This document shows positions 42,395 through 51,769 of a stretch of 64,000 nucleotides of DNA, in pieces (within the stretch, counting starts at the first letter, position 1; each line of letters starts with the position of its first letter). The position numbers and the translations under genes were made by a program. The DNA is from Flavobacterium phycosphaerae (GTDB lineage: Bacteria > Bacteroidota > Bacteroidia > Flavobacteriales > Flavobacteriaceae). The stretch is taken from the NCBI RefSeq assembly GCF_010119235.1, contig NZ_JAAATZ010000001.1, forward strand, positions 712,501 through 776,500. The letters run 5' to 3'. Under the pieces are notes generated by a model. It was not told the origin of the DNA. It saw only the letters and a list, made by a program, of their open reading frames with translations, and ran no database searches.

Positions 42395-44812
42395 ATGAGA
42401 ATGAAAAAGAAATTAACTGCCGGATTTTGGGAATTTCTCGCCGGAATTATTCTGAGAAACCGAATTGCCATCAGCATCGGAATTGTGGTACTAACCATCT
42501 TCCTGGCCATGCAATGGAAAAATGTGGGCATGACCTACAACGAAGCCAACTTATTGCCTAAAAATCACAAAGCCAATAAAGATTACACCCAGTTCCTGAA
42601 TACTTTTGGCGAAGAAGGAAACCTCATCGTTATCGGCATTAAAGACAATACTTTTTTCACCCCAAAAGCTTATAAAGCTTGGAATGAAATGATGACCAAT
42701 TTGAAGTCCCACAAGGAGGTTGAGTTAGTAGTGTCGTTGAATGACTTGAAGAAACTGCAGAAAAACGACGCTTTAGAAAAATTTGAATTAGTTCCGTTAA
42801 TCGACCAAAAAAGAACGGTTGACCCGGCTTATTTAACCGAAATCAAAAGGCAACTTTTTAACGACTTGCCGTTTTATGAAGGGTTGCTTTTCAATAAAAA
42901 ATCGGGCAGCATTCGTTCAGCCATTTACATCAACAAGAAAGTGGTTAACTCACCCATTCGAAAAGAATTCATCTTAAACGTGGTGGTTCCCGAGGTAGAA
43001 AAGTTTGAAAAAGCCACCAAAATTGATTTGAAAGTATCGGGCATGCCTTATATCCGAACCATCAATACCGAGAACATGAAAGGCGAAATCGGTTTGTTCA
43101 TCGGCGCTGCTTTGTTTATCACTTCCTTGATTTTCTTTTTGTTTTTCCGTTCGCACCGCGCCACATTTATCTCTATTTGCATCTTAATCGTAGGTGTGAT
43201 GTGGTCCTTCGGAACCTTAGGATTGTTTCATTACAAAATCACAATACTAACAGCTATTATTCCGCCGTTAATCATCGTTATCGGGATCACCAACTGTATT
43301 TTCCTGATTAATAAATACCAACAGGAAATCAAAACGCATCGCAATCAGGCCAAGGCTTTGCAAAGGGTCATTTCCAAAATCGGGGTTTCTACTTTGATGA
43401 CCAATTTGACTACAGCCATCGGCTTTGCCACGTTCATGATTACCGGAAATGATTTGTTGTATGAATTTGGTTTGGTCACTTCCATCAATGTAATCACGGT
43501 TTATTTATTGACGCTGATGGTGGTGCCGATAGTATACAGCTTTATGCCGTTGCCTAAAGAAAAACACCTGAACCATTTGAGCAAAAATTATCTTTCGACG
43601 ATACTGAATTCGGTAGAAAATTTGGTTAGAAACAAGCGAACCTTAATTTACACCATCTACGGATTGTTGCTGGCTTTAAGTGTAATTGGGGTTTCTCAAA
43701 TGAAAGTGTCCGGCAGTTTAATTGGTGAAATGCCCAAATCGGCTTCCTTCTTCAAAGACATCGTCTTCTTTGAAAAAGAGTTTAACGGAGTTATGCCTTT
43801 GGAAATTATGATTAACACCAAACGCAAAAAAGGCGTGATGAAAGCTTCCACGTTGCGAAAAATGGAGGAACTGCAAAACACCATCGACAGCATTCCTGAA
43901 CTGTCCAAACCGGTTTCGATTGTTAATTTGGTGAAATACTCCAAGCAGGCTTTTTACAACGGCAATCCTGAATATTACGATTTACCCAATTCACAAGAAC
44001 AAGCTTTCATTTTGTCGTATGCCAAAAACGCTACCAAAGGGTCTAAAGAAAATTTGATGAAAAGTTACGTGGATAAAACCGGTCAATACGCCCGAATCAC
44101 TACGTTCATGAAAGACATCGGCACCGAAGAAATGGCGAAAATTGAGCAGAAATTGCACGCCAAAATAGACGCGATTTTCCCAAGCGACAGATACGAAGTA
44201 ACCGTTACCGGAAAAGCCTTAGTGTTTCAAAAAGGAACCGCCTATTTGGTTGACAACCTCATCGAATCGCTAATCTTTGCCATATTGCTTATTGCCGGAT
44301 TAATGGCCTACATGTTCCGCTCGTGGAAAATGATTTTTGCTTCGGTCGTTACCAACATACTGCCGCTTTGTATTACTTCAGGATTGATGGGTTACTTTGG
44401 TATTCCGTTGAAACCTTCTACTATTTTGGTCTTCAGTATTGCCTTCGGTATCTCGGTGGATAATGCTATTCAGTTTATGGCCAAATACCGTCATGACTTG
44501 ATTCAGAACGGCGGTAAGATTAAGAAAGCAGTAACAAGTGCGCTACACGAAACCGGAGTTAGTACGTTTTATACTTCGGTGGTTTTGATTTTCGGATTTG
44601 CTATCTTTACCTTGTCAAGCTTTGGTGGAACGATTGCTTTGGGCGGATTGATTTCGGTAACGCTTACCTTTGCTATGTTTGCTAACTTGGTTGTTCTTCC
44701 GGCTTTGGTATTAACTACCGAAAAATGGGGCGGCAAGAAGGAAATAAAAGACGAAACCGATGAGCCTAGCCTCAATATTTACAGAGATAATTCCGAAGAA
44801 AACGAACCATAA
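42395..44812 (+). CDS. MMPL/RND-superfamily exporter
   Basis: A roughly 805-residue membrane protein of the MMPL branch of the RND superfamily. The topology is one helix, a large periplasmic loop, five helices, repeated twice. The second halves have GIFVLL-like helices such as TSLIFFLFFRSHRATF and LLIAGLMAYMFRSWKMIFAS, with FSIAFGISVDNAIQFMAKYRHD holding the proton-relay Asp. Relatives export lipids, hopanoids or drugs; the substrate is unknown. I prefer the ATG at 42395 (or 42401), since a further upstream TTG-start extension overlaps the promoter. A short acidic tail ends the protein. It is divergent from the antiporter gene. Confidence 0.85.
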   Translation: MRMKKKLTAGFWEFLAGIILRNRIAISIGIVVLTIFLAMQWKNVGMTYNEANLLPKNHKANKDYTQFLNTFGEEGNLIVIGIKDNTFFTPKAYKAWNEMMTNLKSHKEVELVVSLNDLKKLQKNDALEKFELVPLIDQKRTVDPAYLTEIKRQLFNDLPFYEGLLFNKKSGSIRSAIYINKKVVNSPIRKEFILNVVVPEVEKFEKATKIDLKVSGMPYIRTINTENMKGEIGLFIGAALFITSLIFFLFFRSHRATFISICILIVGVMWSFGTLGLFHYKITILTAIIPPLIIVIGITNCIFLINKYQQEIKTHRNQAKALQRVISKIGVSTLMTNLTTAIGFATFMITGNDLLYEFGLVTSINVITVYLLTLMVVPIVYSFMPLPKEKHLNHLSKNYLSTILNSVENLVRNKRTLIYTIYGLLLALSVIGVSQMKVSGSLIGEMPKSASFFKDIVFFEKEFNGVMPLEIMINTKRKKGVMKASTLRKMEELQNTIDSIPELSKPVSIVNLVKYSKQAFYNGNPEYYDLPNSQEQAFILSYAKNATKGSKENLMKSYVDKTGQYARITTFMKDIGTEEMAKIEQKLHAKIDAIFPSDRYEVTVTGKALVFQKGTAYLVDNLIESLIFAILLIAGLMAYMFRSWKMIFASVVTNILPLCITSGLMGYFGIPLKPSTILVFSIAFGISVDNAIQFMAKYRHDLIQNGGKIKKAVTSALHETGVSTFYTSVVLIFGFAIFTLSSFGGTIALGGLISVTLTFAMFANLVVLPALVLTTEKWGGKKEIKDETDEPSLNIYRDNSEENEP

Positions 44813-44819
44813 AAAAAAT

Positions 44820-44827
44820 TATATTTG
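44820..44827 (+). promoter_or_regulatory. asnS -7 element with AT-rich heptad-like leader
   Basis: TATATTTG, 71 nt before the asnS ATG. The leader at about 44868-44896 reads as imperfect 7-bp steps (CTAAATC, CTAATTT, TTAATCC). Confidence 0.45.
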
Positions 44828-44897
44828 CAATGAGATTTAAGAGATAAAACCCTAAGTTTTACATTCCTAAATCCTAATTTTTAATCCTTATTCTAAA

Positions 44898-46343
44898 ATG
44901 AAACATTCAAAAGTTAAAGACTTACTAAGCAGTGACCAAACGAACTATGAAGTAACCGTAAAAGGTTGGGTAAGAACTTTTAGAAATAATCAGTTTATCG
45001 CGTTGAACGATGGTTCGACTATTCATAATTTACAGTGTGTGGTTGATTTTGAAAACACACCCGAAGAAACCCTGAAAAGAATCAATACCGGAACCGCTGT
45101 GGCCTTGACAGGAAAGTTAGTGGAAAGCCAAGGAGCCGGACAAAAATATGAAATCCAGGTAGCCCAATTAGAGATTTTGGGAGATTGCGATGCGGAGAAA
45201 TTCCCAATGCAACCTAAGAAACACTCGTTGGAATTCCTTAGAGAAAATGCGCATTTGCGTGTCAGAACCAATGCTTTCGGAGCCATCATGCGTGTCCGTT
45301 CGGTATTGGCTTTTGCGGTGCATTCATATTTTCAGGAAAAAGGCTTTTTTTATGTAAACACACCGGTAATTACGGGTGCTGATGCTGAAGGCGCCGGAGA
45401 AATGTTCCAAGTGACCTCTTTACCATTAGACAGCTTGCCAAGAACAGAAGACGGACAAATCGATTACAAAAAAGATTTCTTCGGAAAACATACTAACCTG
45501 ACGGTTTCCGGACAATTGGAAGGCGAAACCTTTGCCATGGCTTTGGGACAGATTTATACTTTCGGGCCAACCTTCCGTGCGGAGAACTCCAACACGTCCC
45601 GTCACTTGGCTGAGTTTTGGATGATTGAGCCTGAAGTGGCCTTCAATGATTTGATTGACAACATGGACTTGGCCGAAGACTTTATCAAGTATGTGATCAA
45701 ATATACGGTTGACAAATGTGCCGATGATTTAAAGTTCTTAGAAGGAAGATTGTTAGACGAAGAAAAACAAAAACCACAAGCCGAACGCAGCGAAATGGCT
45801 TTGTTGGAAAAATTAAACTTTGTACTGAACAACGATTTCAAACGCGTTTCTTACACTGAAGCTATTGACATTTTAAGAGACTCTACACCAAATAAAAAGA
45901 AGAAGTTCCAATATTTAATCGAGGAATGGGGTGCTGATTTGCAAAGTGAGCATGAACGTTTCTTGGTAGAAAAGCACTTTAAATGTCCGGTAATCTTATT
46001 CGACTATCCGGCCAAAATCAAGGCCTTCTACATGCGTTTGAATGACAACACCGAACCAGGTAAAGAAACCGTTCGCGCTATGGACATCCTGTTCCCGGGC
46101 ATTGGTGAAATTGTAGGCGGTTCGCAAAGAGAAGAGCGTTATGATGTTTTGGTAGAAAAAATGAAAGCTATCGGCATTGATGAAGAAGAACTATGGTGGT
46201 ACTTAGACACGCGTCGATTTGGTTCGGCCGTTCACTCCGGTTTCGGATTAGGCTTTGAAAGATTGGTCCTTTTTGTTACCGGTATGACTAACATCCGCGA
46301 CGTTATTCCGTTCCCGAGAACGCCTCAAAACGCAGAATTTTAA
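44898..46343 (+). CDS. asnS: Asparaginyl-tRNA synthetase
   Basis: Class IIb synthetase that charges tRNA-Asn; 481 residues. An N-terminal OB-fold anticodon-binding domain (about 15-105, [21 protein letters not shown]) is followed by the catalytic core: motif 2 region [21 protein letters not shown] and motif 3 [21 protein letters not shown] near the C-terminus. The Asn-specific core marks it as AsnRS, not AspRS. It is followed after 11 nt by rpoN, so the two may share a message. Confidence 0.96.
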   Translation: MKHSKVKDLLSSDQTNYEVTVKGWVRTFRNNQFIALNDGSTIHNLQCVVDFENTPEETLKRINTGTAVALTGKLVESQGAGQKYEIQVAQLEILGDCDAEKFPMQPKKHSLEFLRENAHLRVRTNAFGAIMRVRSVLAFAVHSYFQEKGFFYVNTPVITGADAEGAGEMFQVTSLPLDSLPRTEDGQIDYKKDFFGKHTNLTVSGQLEGETFAMALGQIYTFGPTFRAENSNTSRHLAEFWMIEPEVAFNDLIDNMDLAEDFIKYVIKYTVDKCADDLKFLEGRLLDEEKQKPQAERSEMALLEKLNFVLNNDFKRVSYTEAIDILRDSTPNKKKKFQYLIEEWGADLQSEHERFLVEKHFKCPVILFDYPAKIKAFYMRLNDNTEPGKETVRAMDILFPGIGEIVGGSQREERYDVLVEKMKAIGIDEEELWWYLDTRRFGSAVHSGFGLGFERLVLFVTGMTNIRDVIPFPRTPQNAEF

Positions 46344-46354
46344 AAACCCTCGGC

Positions 46355-47821
46355 ATGTTAAAGCAGTTCCTAAATCTAAAATTATCACAAAAATTATCTC
46401 CTCAGCAAATTCAGCTGATGAAGTTAATTCAATTGCCTACGCAGGCTTTTGAACAACGACTGAAAGAAGAGATTATGGAAAATCCGGCTTTGGAAAGTGG
46501 TAAAGAGGAAGAAGAACTGTCGTTTGAAAAAGACGAGTTTGACAACGTTGATGAGTTTGATGACTACGAAGGCAGCGAAAACATTGATACCGAAATCAAC
46601 ATTGACGAGTACTTAAGCAACGACGAAACTCCCGATTATAAGCTCCAGGCCAATAATTACAGTGATGATGACAGCGACCTCGATATGCCTTTTGCGGAAG
46701 CGGTAAGTTTTCATCAGGATTTAATCAATCAGCTCAATACTTTTATCCTAACCGAAGAGCAACGCAGTATTGCCGAATTTTTGGTCGGCAGTATTGATGA
46801 TGACGGGTATTTGCGCCGAAGCATTCAGGACATTGTTGATGATATGGCTTTTACGCAAGGGATTTACACCGATGAAAAAGCCGTCGAAAAAATACTGCAC
46901 ATTGTACACGAATTAGATCCTTCGGGCGTTGGTGCCAGAGACTTGCAGGAATGTTTGTTGTTGCAACTAAAACACAAAACCCCAACCGAATATATTGAGT
47001 TGGCTATTGATATCATCGAAAACCAATTCGATGCTTTCACCAGAAAGCACTATGAAAAACTATTGCTGAGATATGAGATTTCGCAAGATCGCCTTAAAAA
47101 AGCCATTGAAGAAATTGAAAAACTAAACCCCAAACCGGGAGGAGCCTACGACAGCAGCAACAGGGTGGTAGAACAAATTGTGCCCGATTTTGCCATTCGC
47201 ATTATTGATGGCGAATTAGAGCTGACCCTAAACGGCAGAAATGCGCCTACCTTACACGTTTCCAAAGATTATCAGGAAATGATGCAAACCTATAAAGACT
47301 CACGCGATAAATCGAATTCACAAAAAGATGCCGTGCAGTTCATCAAACAAAAATTAGATTCTGCCAAATGGTTTATTGATGCCATCAGACAACGTCAGGA
47401 AACCCTTTTTGTAACGATGAATGCTATCATGCATTTTCAGCAAGAGTACTTTTTAGACGGAGAAGAAACCAAGCTAAAGCCGATGATTTTGAAAGACATC
47501 GCCGATATGGTTGGATTGGATATTTCTACCGTTTCGCGCGTAGCTAACAGCAAATATGTGGACACGCCTTATGGCACCAAGCTAATCAAAGAGTTCTTTT
47601 CGGAAGCGATGAAAAACGACCAAGGCGAAGACGTTTCGACTTTGGAAATCAAGAAAATCCTGAAAACCGTTGTGGAAGAAGAGGACAAACAAAGACCATT
47701 ACCGGATGATCAATTGGCTGAAATCTTAAAAGAAAAAGGCTATCCTATTGCCCGAAGAACCATCGCCAAATACCGTGAGTTACTGGATATTCCTGTGGCC
47801 CGAATGAGAAAGAAAATTTAA
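46355..47821 (+). CDS. rpoN: RNA polymerase sigma-54 factor
   Basis: Sigma-54, which directs RNA polymerase to -24/-12 promoters that need an AAA+ activator. Region I at the N-terminus is Gln- and Leu-rich (LSQKLSPQQIQLMKLIQLP). An acidic region II spans about 45-115. Region III contains the core-binding and HTH parts (LKDIADMVGLDISTVSRVANSK) and ends in the RpoN box, here ARRTIAKYRELLDIP. Length 488 is normal. It follows asnS by 11 nt. No sigma-54 activator gene lies in the window. A second palindrome array (47886-47946) lies in the gap after it. Confidence 0.96.
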   Translation: MLKQFLNLKLSQKLSPQQIQLMKLIQLPTQAFEQRLKEEIMENPALESGKEEEELSFEKDEFDNVDEFDDYEGSENIDTEINIDEYLSNDETPDYKLQANNYSDDDSDLDMPFAEAVSFHQDLINQLNTFILTEEQRSIAEFLVGSIDDDGYLRRSIQDIVDDMAFTQGIYTDEKAVEKILHIVHELDPSGVGARDLQECLLLQLKHKTPTEYIELAIDIIENQFDAFTRKHYEKLLLRYEISQDRLKKAIEEIEKLNPKPGGAYDSSNRVVEQIVPDFAIRIIDGELELTLNGRNAPTLHVSKDYQEMMQTYKDSRDKSNSQKDAVQFIKQKLDSAKWFIDAIRQRQETLFVTMNAIMHFQQEYFLDGEETKLKPMILKDIADMVGLDISTVSRVANSKYVDTPYGTKLIKEFFSEAMKNDQGEDVSTLEIKKILKTVVEEEDKQRPLPDDQLAEILKEKGYPIARRTIAKYRELLDIPVARMRKKI

Positions 47822-47885
47822 TAACTCCTATCCTCTTTTTGAGTTCTTCAGGACGATACATTATTTTTGTCCGTATCAGTTGCTT

Positions 47886-47946
47886 AAAAGATGTACATCT
47901 TTGGGGTAAAAGATGTACATCTTTGGGGTAAAACATGTACATCATT
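47886..47946. repeat. Three palindromic repeats with 22-bp period (array 2)
   Basis: Copies start at 47886, 47908 and 47930, again exactly 22 bp apart. Two are AAAAGATGTACATCTTT followed by GGGGT; the third is AAAACATGTACATCATTT. The block is preceded by TTGCTTAAAAG and an AGGACGA motif at about 47850, both also found beside array 1. It lies between rpoN and a membrane-protein gene. Confidence 0.85.
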
Positions 47947-48046
47947 TGGAGGAAAGCTACTGAAGTCTTTATTTTATCAACCGCACCGCTATAAAAATTC
48001 CTTTGCTTCAAACGAAAAAGTACTCTAGTCCCGCCCGTTTCTTTAC

Positions 48047-48080
48047 TTTGCCGAACAATACCTCCTATTTACTATATTTG
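48047..48080 (+). promoter_or_regulatory. Bacteroidetes-type promoter
   Basis: TTTG at 48047-48050 and TATATTTG at 48073-48080 with 22-nt spacing; the ATG of the membrane protein follows 10 nt later. Both elements fit. Confidence 0.6.
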
Positions 48081-48090
48081 CTGTAAATCT

Positions 48091-48702
48091 ATGACTTTGA
48101 AAAAAATCCTTCCCTTTTTTTCCTATCTCTTCCACCCCATTTTCATTCCGTTATTAGGTACTGTTTTTTATGTGTTGTTGGATGGACCGTATTTTTCAAT
48201 GCCGCAGTATTTGCTTCTTTTTCTGCAAATAATCATCATTACTTTCTTAATGCCGATTGCTTTTTTTTATTTGCTGCGAGCCTTTGGAAAGGCCGATACC
48301 ATTATGCTTTCGGAGCTTGCCCACCGCAAAATTCCGTTGTTGCTGCAAATGGTATTGTTCACCATCTTAATCGAAAAAAGCATCACCTTTGATCGGTTTC
48401 CCTCGTTGTATTTCTTCTTCTTGGGCGGATTGTTCAGTACCTTTTTTGCGTTTATATTGTTGTATGCCAAAATAAAAGCCAGCATCCACATGATTGGACT
48501 AAGTGCTTTAACCGTTTTCATCATTGGTTTAAGTCTTAAAAACGAAATCAACACCACTAATCTAGTGACCTTTTTAGTGATTATGAATGGTTTGGTCGCT
48601 TCCTCGCGATTGGCTATGAAAGCCCATACTAATAAAGAGTTGTGGATTGGCGTTTTGTGTGGCGTGTTACCACAAGTAGTTCTGCTTTATTTTTGGCTAT
48701 AA
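48091..48702 (+). CDS. Hypothetical multi-pass membrane protein
   Basis: A 203-residue membrane protein with about six helices. It begins with a short positively charged segment and hydrophobic helix (KKILPFFSYLFHPIFIPLLG). Conserved-looking polar positions occur in FGKADTIMLSELAHRKIPLLL and AKIKASIHMIGLSAL, whose Arg, Lys and His arrangement recalls PAP2-type phosphatase relatives, but the catalytic signature is incomplete and I do not assign a function. Its 3' end overlaps the converging outer-membrane barrel gene by 6 nt. Confidence 0.7.
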   Translation: MTLKKILPFFSYLFHPIFIPLLGTVFYVLLDGPYFSMPQYLLLFLQIIIITFLMPIAFFYLLRAFGKADTIMLSELAHRKIPLLLQMVLFTILIEKSITFDRFPSLYFFFLGGLFSTFFAFILLYAKIKASIHMIGLSALTVFIIGLSLKNEINTTNLVTFLVIMNGLVASSRLAMKAHTNKELWIGVLCGVLPQVVLLYFWL

Positions 48703-49391
48703 AATGTAAAACATGAGTCCAAAATTGGCCGTATTCATGTCAATGGCCTGACCATCTATTTTGGCAGAAGATTTAAACAACGGATTCAAGCCGTAGTAAG
48801 CGTAGATATTCCAAGTGTTCCAACCGGTAGTCAGATACACGCCATAATGAAAATCGTTTAAGTCTTTATTATTGGTAATCTTAGAAGTCCCATTGGAAGC
48901 AATCAATTTATATTGGTCATAAAACAGATAACTGAGTTTTACTCCAAAATGAACGCGCCAAAACTTATGACTTTCCGGTGTCGAATCACGCCATCTTAGT
49001 TCAATTGGCAAGTCAACAAAATGCAACGCTAGTTTGTCTTTGGAATACGTAACGCTCTCTGAATTCAGAATTTGATAGGTCAGTACATCGTTGACATCTG
49101 TAATCCCCATATTCTGGTTATAAATGGCTAAAGTATAGCCTAAGCCTGCAGCCACAGACCATGTTCTTTTTTTACTAAAAGGCATGTCGCGCAAGAACCC
49201 CCTGACAGTCCGGTAGAAAATTTATTTTGTCTCAAGCCGGAAGGACCTTTTTGAAGAATGTTATAAGTGATATTGAGGTAAAATTGGTCTTCCCGATAAA
49301 GCGAATCAGGGGCATCAAAATCAGTTTCCACATTTTGAGCCGTTACGCCAAATGTCATGAAGAAAGCGATTAAGACTAAATAGATTCGCAT
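48697..49391 (-). CDS. PorT-like outer-membrane beta-barrel protein, frame broken at a C5 run
   Basis: An outer-membrane barrel protein of the PorT/porin-like group. A signal peptide starts at 49391 (MRIYLVLIAFFMTFGVTAQ). The first 60 residues are in one frame up to KFSTGLSGG and the rest (FLRDMPFSKKRTWSVAAGLG to the stop) in another. Adding one C to the run at 49198-49202 joins them into 231 residues. The remainder alternates short beta strands with aromatic ends (HFGVKLSYLFYDQY, NFGLMFYIL). PorT proper belongs to the type IX system; this copy is not in a recognisable T9SS cluster, so membership is uncertain. The break is probably sequence error. Confidence 0.8.
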
Positions 49392-49405
49392 AACATTTAT
49401 TTTAG

Positions 49406-49492
49406 CAGAGAGGATGGGATTCGAACCCACGATACAGTTACCCATATACAAACTTTCCAGGCTTGCTCCTTCAACCACTCGGACACCTCTCT
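49406..49492 (-). tRNA. tRNA-Ser(GGA)
   Basis: An 87-nt serine tRNA without encoded CCA. The acceptor stem AGAGAGG pairs perfectly with CCTCTCT. The D-arm carries CCGAGTGGTTGAAGGA, the anticodon GGA is at 49458-49456 in the loop CTGGAAAG, a long variable arm is present as in all tRNA-Ser, and the T-loop is GGTTCGAATCC. It lies just upstream of the barrel gene on the same strand. Confidence 0.95.
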
Positions 49493-49550
49493 TTTTGTGT
49501 TGCAAAGAACAACAAATTTTTTCAGTAAAAAAAGTTAGTTTGGCAATTTA

Positions 49551-50579
49551 TTACTGCATTTCACCACGCAGTGACGTTTCAAAAATGGTTTTGAAAACTG
49601 CCGGTGCCACATTTTGTCCCAGCAGGTACATTAACTTAGTAATGGCCGCTTCTGTAGTGATATCTTTCCCCGAAATGACACCGATTTTCTTAAGTTGTGT
49701 ACTGGTTTCATATTGTCCCATACTAACACTGCCACCCGAACATTGGGTTACGTTTACAATGTGCAAACCATTTTTGATGGCTTTCTTCAAAACCTGTATA
49801 AACCAATCTTCAGAAGGTGCATTCCCCGAACCATAAGTTTCCAAAACAATCCCTTTCAGATTTGGAATGGCTAGGATAGAAGACAAGACGGTTTCATTCA
49901 TGCCCGGAAATATTTTTACGACCACAACATTATCGTTTAGCGATTTATGTACTACTAAGTTCTTGTTGGATTGCTTTTGCAAGGTGGCATTGGCATTAAT
50001 TTTTAAATGCACGCCCGACTCAGCCAAAGGCGGATAATTTGGCGAGGCAAAAGCATTAAAATGTTCGGCATTAATTTTGGTGGTGCGGTTGCCACGGTAT
50101 AATTTGTACTCAAAATACAAACAAACTTCGTGAATTACCGGTTTTCCTTTATGTTGCAACGAAGCAATTTGTATGGCGGTAATCAAGTTTTCTTTAGCAT
50201 CTGTGCGTAAATCGCCTATAGGTAATTGTGAACCGGTAAATACTACCGGCTTATGCAAATGTTCTAACATAAAGCTCAAGGCCGACGCAGAGTACGACAT
50301 CGTATCCGAACCGTGAAGCACTACAAAACCATCAAACTTGGCGTAATTATCTTCAATAATGGTGGCTATCAAATCCCATTTGTCAGGGCTCATATTAGAA
50401 GAATCGATGGGCTTTTCAAACGAAATGGTTTCGATATTACAATCCAATTGTTTGAGCTCGGGAATTTTTTGCAACAGCTTTTTAAAGTTGAAAGCTTTCA
50501 ACGCACCAGTCTCAAAATCTTTCATCATACCAATAGTTCCGCCGGTATAAAGCAGCAGTATGTTTGGCTTAGACAACAT
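49551..50579 (-). CDS. ansA: Type I L-asparaginase
   Basis: Cytoplasmic L-asparaginase that hydrolyses asparagine to aspartate and ammonia. The N-terminal catalytic motif LLYTGGTIGM (near residue 9) holds the nucleophilic Thr. The second motif VLHGSDTMSYSASAL near residue 88 has the second Thr, Asp and the active-site region, followed by PVVFTGSQLP. I chose the ATG at 50579; the longer in-frame start adds 12 unlikely residues. It begins 11 nt inside the end of the upstream acyltransferase gene, so the two are translationally coupled. Length 342 is normal. Confidence 0.92.
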   Translation of the reverse strand: MLSKPNILLLYTGGTIGMMKDFETGALKAFNFKKLLQKIPELKQLDCNIETISFEKPIDSSNMSPDKWDLIATIIEDNYAKFDGFVVLHGSDTMSYSASALSFMLEHLHKPVVFTGSQLPIGDLRTDAKENLITAIQIASLQHKGKPVIHEVCLYFEYKLYRGNRTTKINAEHFNAFASPNYPPLAESGVHLKINANATLQKQSNKNLVVHKSLNDNVVVVKIFPGMNETVLSSILAIPNLKGIVLETYGSGNAPSEDWFIQVLKKAIKNGLHIVNVTQCSGGSVSMGQYETSTQLKKIGVISGKDITTEAAITKLMYLLGQNVAPAVFKTIFETSLRGEMQ

Positions 50580-51705
50580 GCTGGTATTTTGTTTTATTGA
50601 CCACCGGATTGGCATACATGGCTAAGAAACTCTCCACCATTTGCGGATTGTTTTCGTCAATTTTCATTTCAAGTCGACGCTCAAACAAAGACTTTTCGTT
50701 TTCGGTATAACACCCTTTGTATTTATCGGTTTTGTGCAACAAATCGTAAGCAATATAGTTGGTAGGCCAAAGCATATAACTCTGCAAAATAGAATCATCA
50801 ATAACTTGCGCCAAAGCTTGTATTTGTTTGTTATTGTTGTCAAATTCAGCGGCAATTTCCTCCAATTCTTGGTTCAGCACATCACCGATATGAATGTGAA
50901 TGCGTTTCTTTTGCCCAATGATTCCGCTTAATAAGGTCACAAAATCTTCATTCTTTTCTTTGATGTAAATTTCGTTTTTGGCTTCTGCGATAAGCTGTGG
51001 CATTTTCAAGGCATCCGTAGGATCGTATTCATACGAAATAGACACCGGAACTATCTTTATTTTCTTAAAATAATCGAGCATTTTAGGTTCGTCAGAACCC
51101 ATAGCCAACATTTTCAAAACGCCCGAATGGGTAGCATCATTGCCGTCTTTCGTTCTGCCTTCGCGCTGAGCAATCCATACAGAACGGTTTTCGCGCAGCA
51201 ATAAACGACCAATGTACTCCGACATTACTTTAGAACTTTCCAGCAATTCTCTTGGGGGTAAACCGCGTTGTACTAAAAAGTTTCTGTTGAGTTTGGATAA
51301 GGTTTTCAGGAAAGATTTTTTGACCAAATTATCTCCGATAGCCGAAGCCGTCATCACTAAGCCATGATCAAACAAGGCCACATTGAGCAAGGAAGTGTCA
51401 AGAATAATATCTCTGTGGTTGGAAATAAAAAGATAAGACGTATTAGGCTCCAGTTTTTCAAACCCCGAAGTCGTTAACCCATCTGAACTTTTGGCCAACA
51501 CCTTTTGAACCGACTGATAAATAAAATTACATTGGAAATCGCGAATGGAGTGCGTTTTTTTGAGTTGGTTTTTCCAAACTTCTTCGTCCACATCGGGGAA
51601 TGTAAAACTCATTAAAGCTTTCATCATCGGATGATTAACTGCAGTATGAATGGCTTCATTTACTTCAGCATCATAAAACGGACGAATAGAATCAAATTTC
51701 TGCAT
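50569..51705 (-). CDS. 1-acyl-sn-glycerol-3-phosphate acyltransferase-like protein
   Basis: A 378-residue PlsC-type acyltransferase-like protein. The acyltransferase core has FISNHRDIILDTSLLN near residue 95, the equivalent of the HX4D catalytic block, and later WIAQREGRTKDGNDATHSG near residue 180, which is the glycerol-phosphate-binding block. The long C-terminal part is helical. It probably acylates a lipid precursor in phospholipid synthesis; the exact acceptor is not certain. It overlaps the asparaginase start by 11 nt. Confidence 0.82.
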   Translation of the reverse strand: MQKFDSIRPFYDAEVNEAIHTAVNHPMMKALMSFTFPDVDEEVWKNQLKKTHSIRDFQCNFIYQSVQKVLAKSSDGLTTSGFEKLEPNTSYLFISNHRDIILDTSLLNVALFDHGLVMTASAIGDNLVKKSFLKTLSKLNRNFLVQRGLPPRELLESSKVMSEYIGRLLLRENRSVWIAQREGRTKDGNDATHSGVLKMLAMGSDEPKMLDYFKKIKIVPVSISYEYDPTDALKMPQLIAEAKNEIYIKEKNEDFVTLLSGIIGQKKRIHIHIGDVLNQELEEIAAEFDNNNKQIQALAQVIDDSILQSYMLWPTNYIAYDLLHKTDKYKGCYTENEKSLFERRLEMKIDENNPQMVESFLAMYANPVVNKTKYQHVV

Positions 51706-51769
51706 TTTAATTCACAATTTAAGATGAACAAAAGAACAAAAAAAAAGTCAATTTCTAGTAATTTCTGTA

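Noticed and set aside
2622-47946. Palindrome arrays as CRISPR arrays
   Set aside because: The period is only 22 bp with 17-18-bp repeats and no variable spacers, and no cas genes are near.
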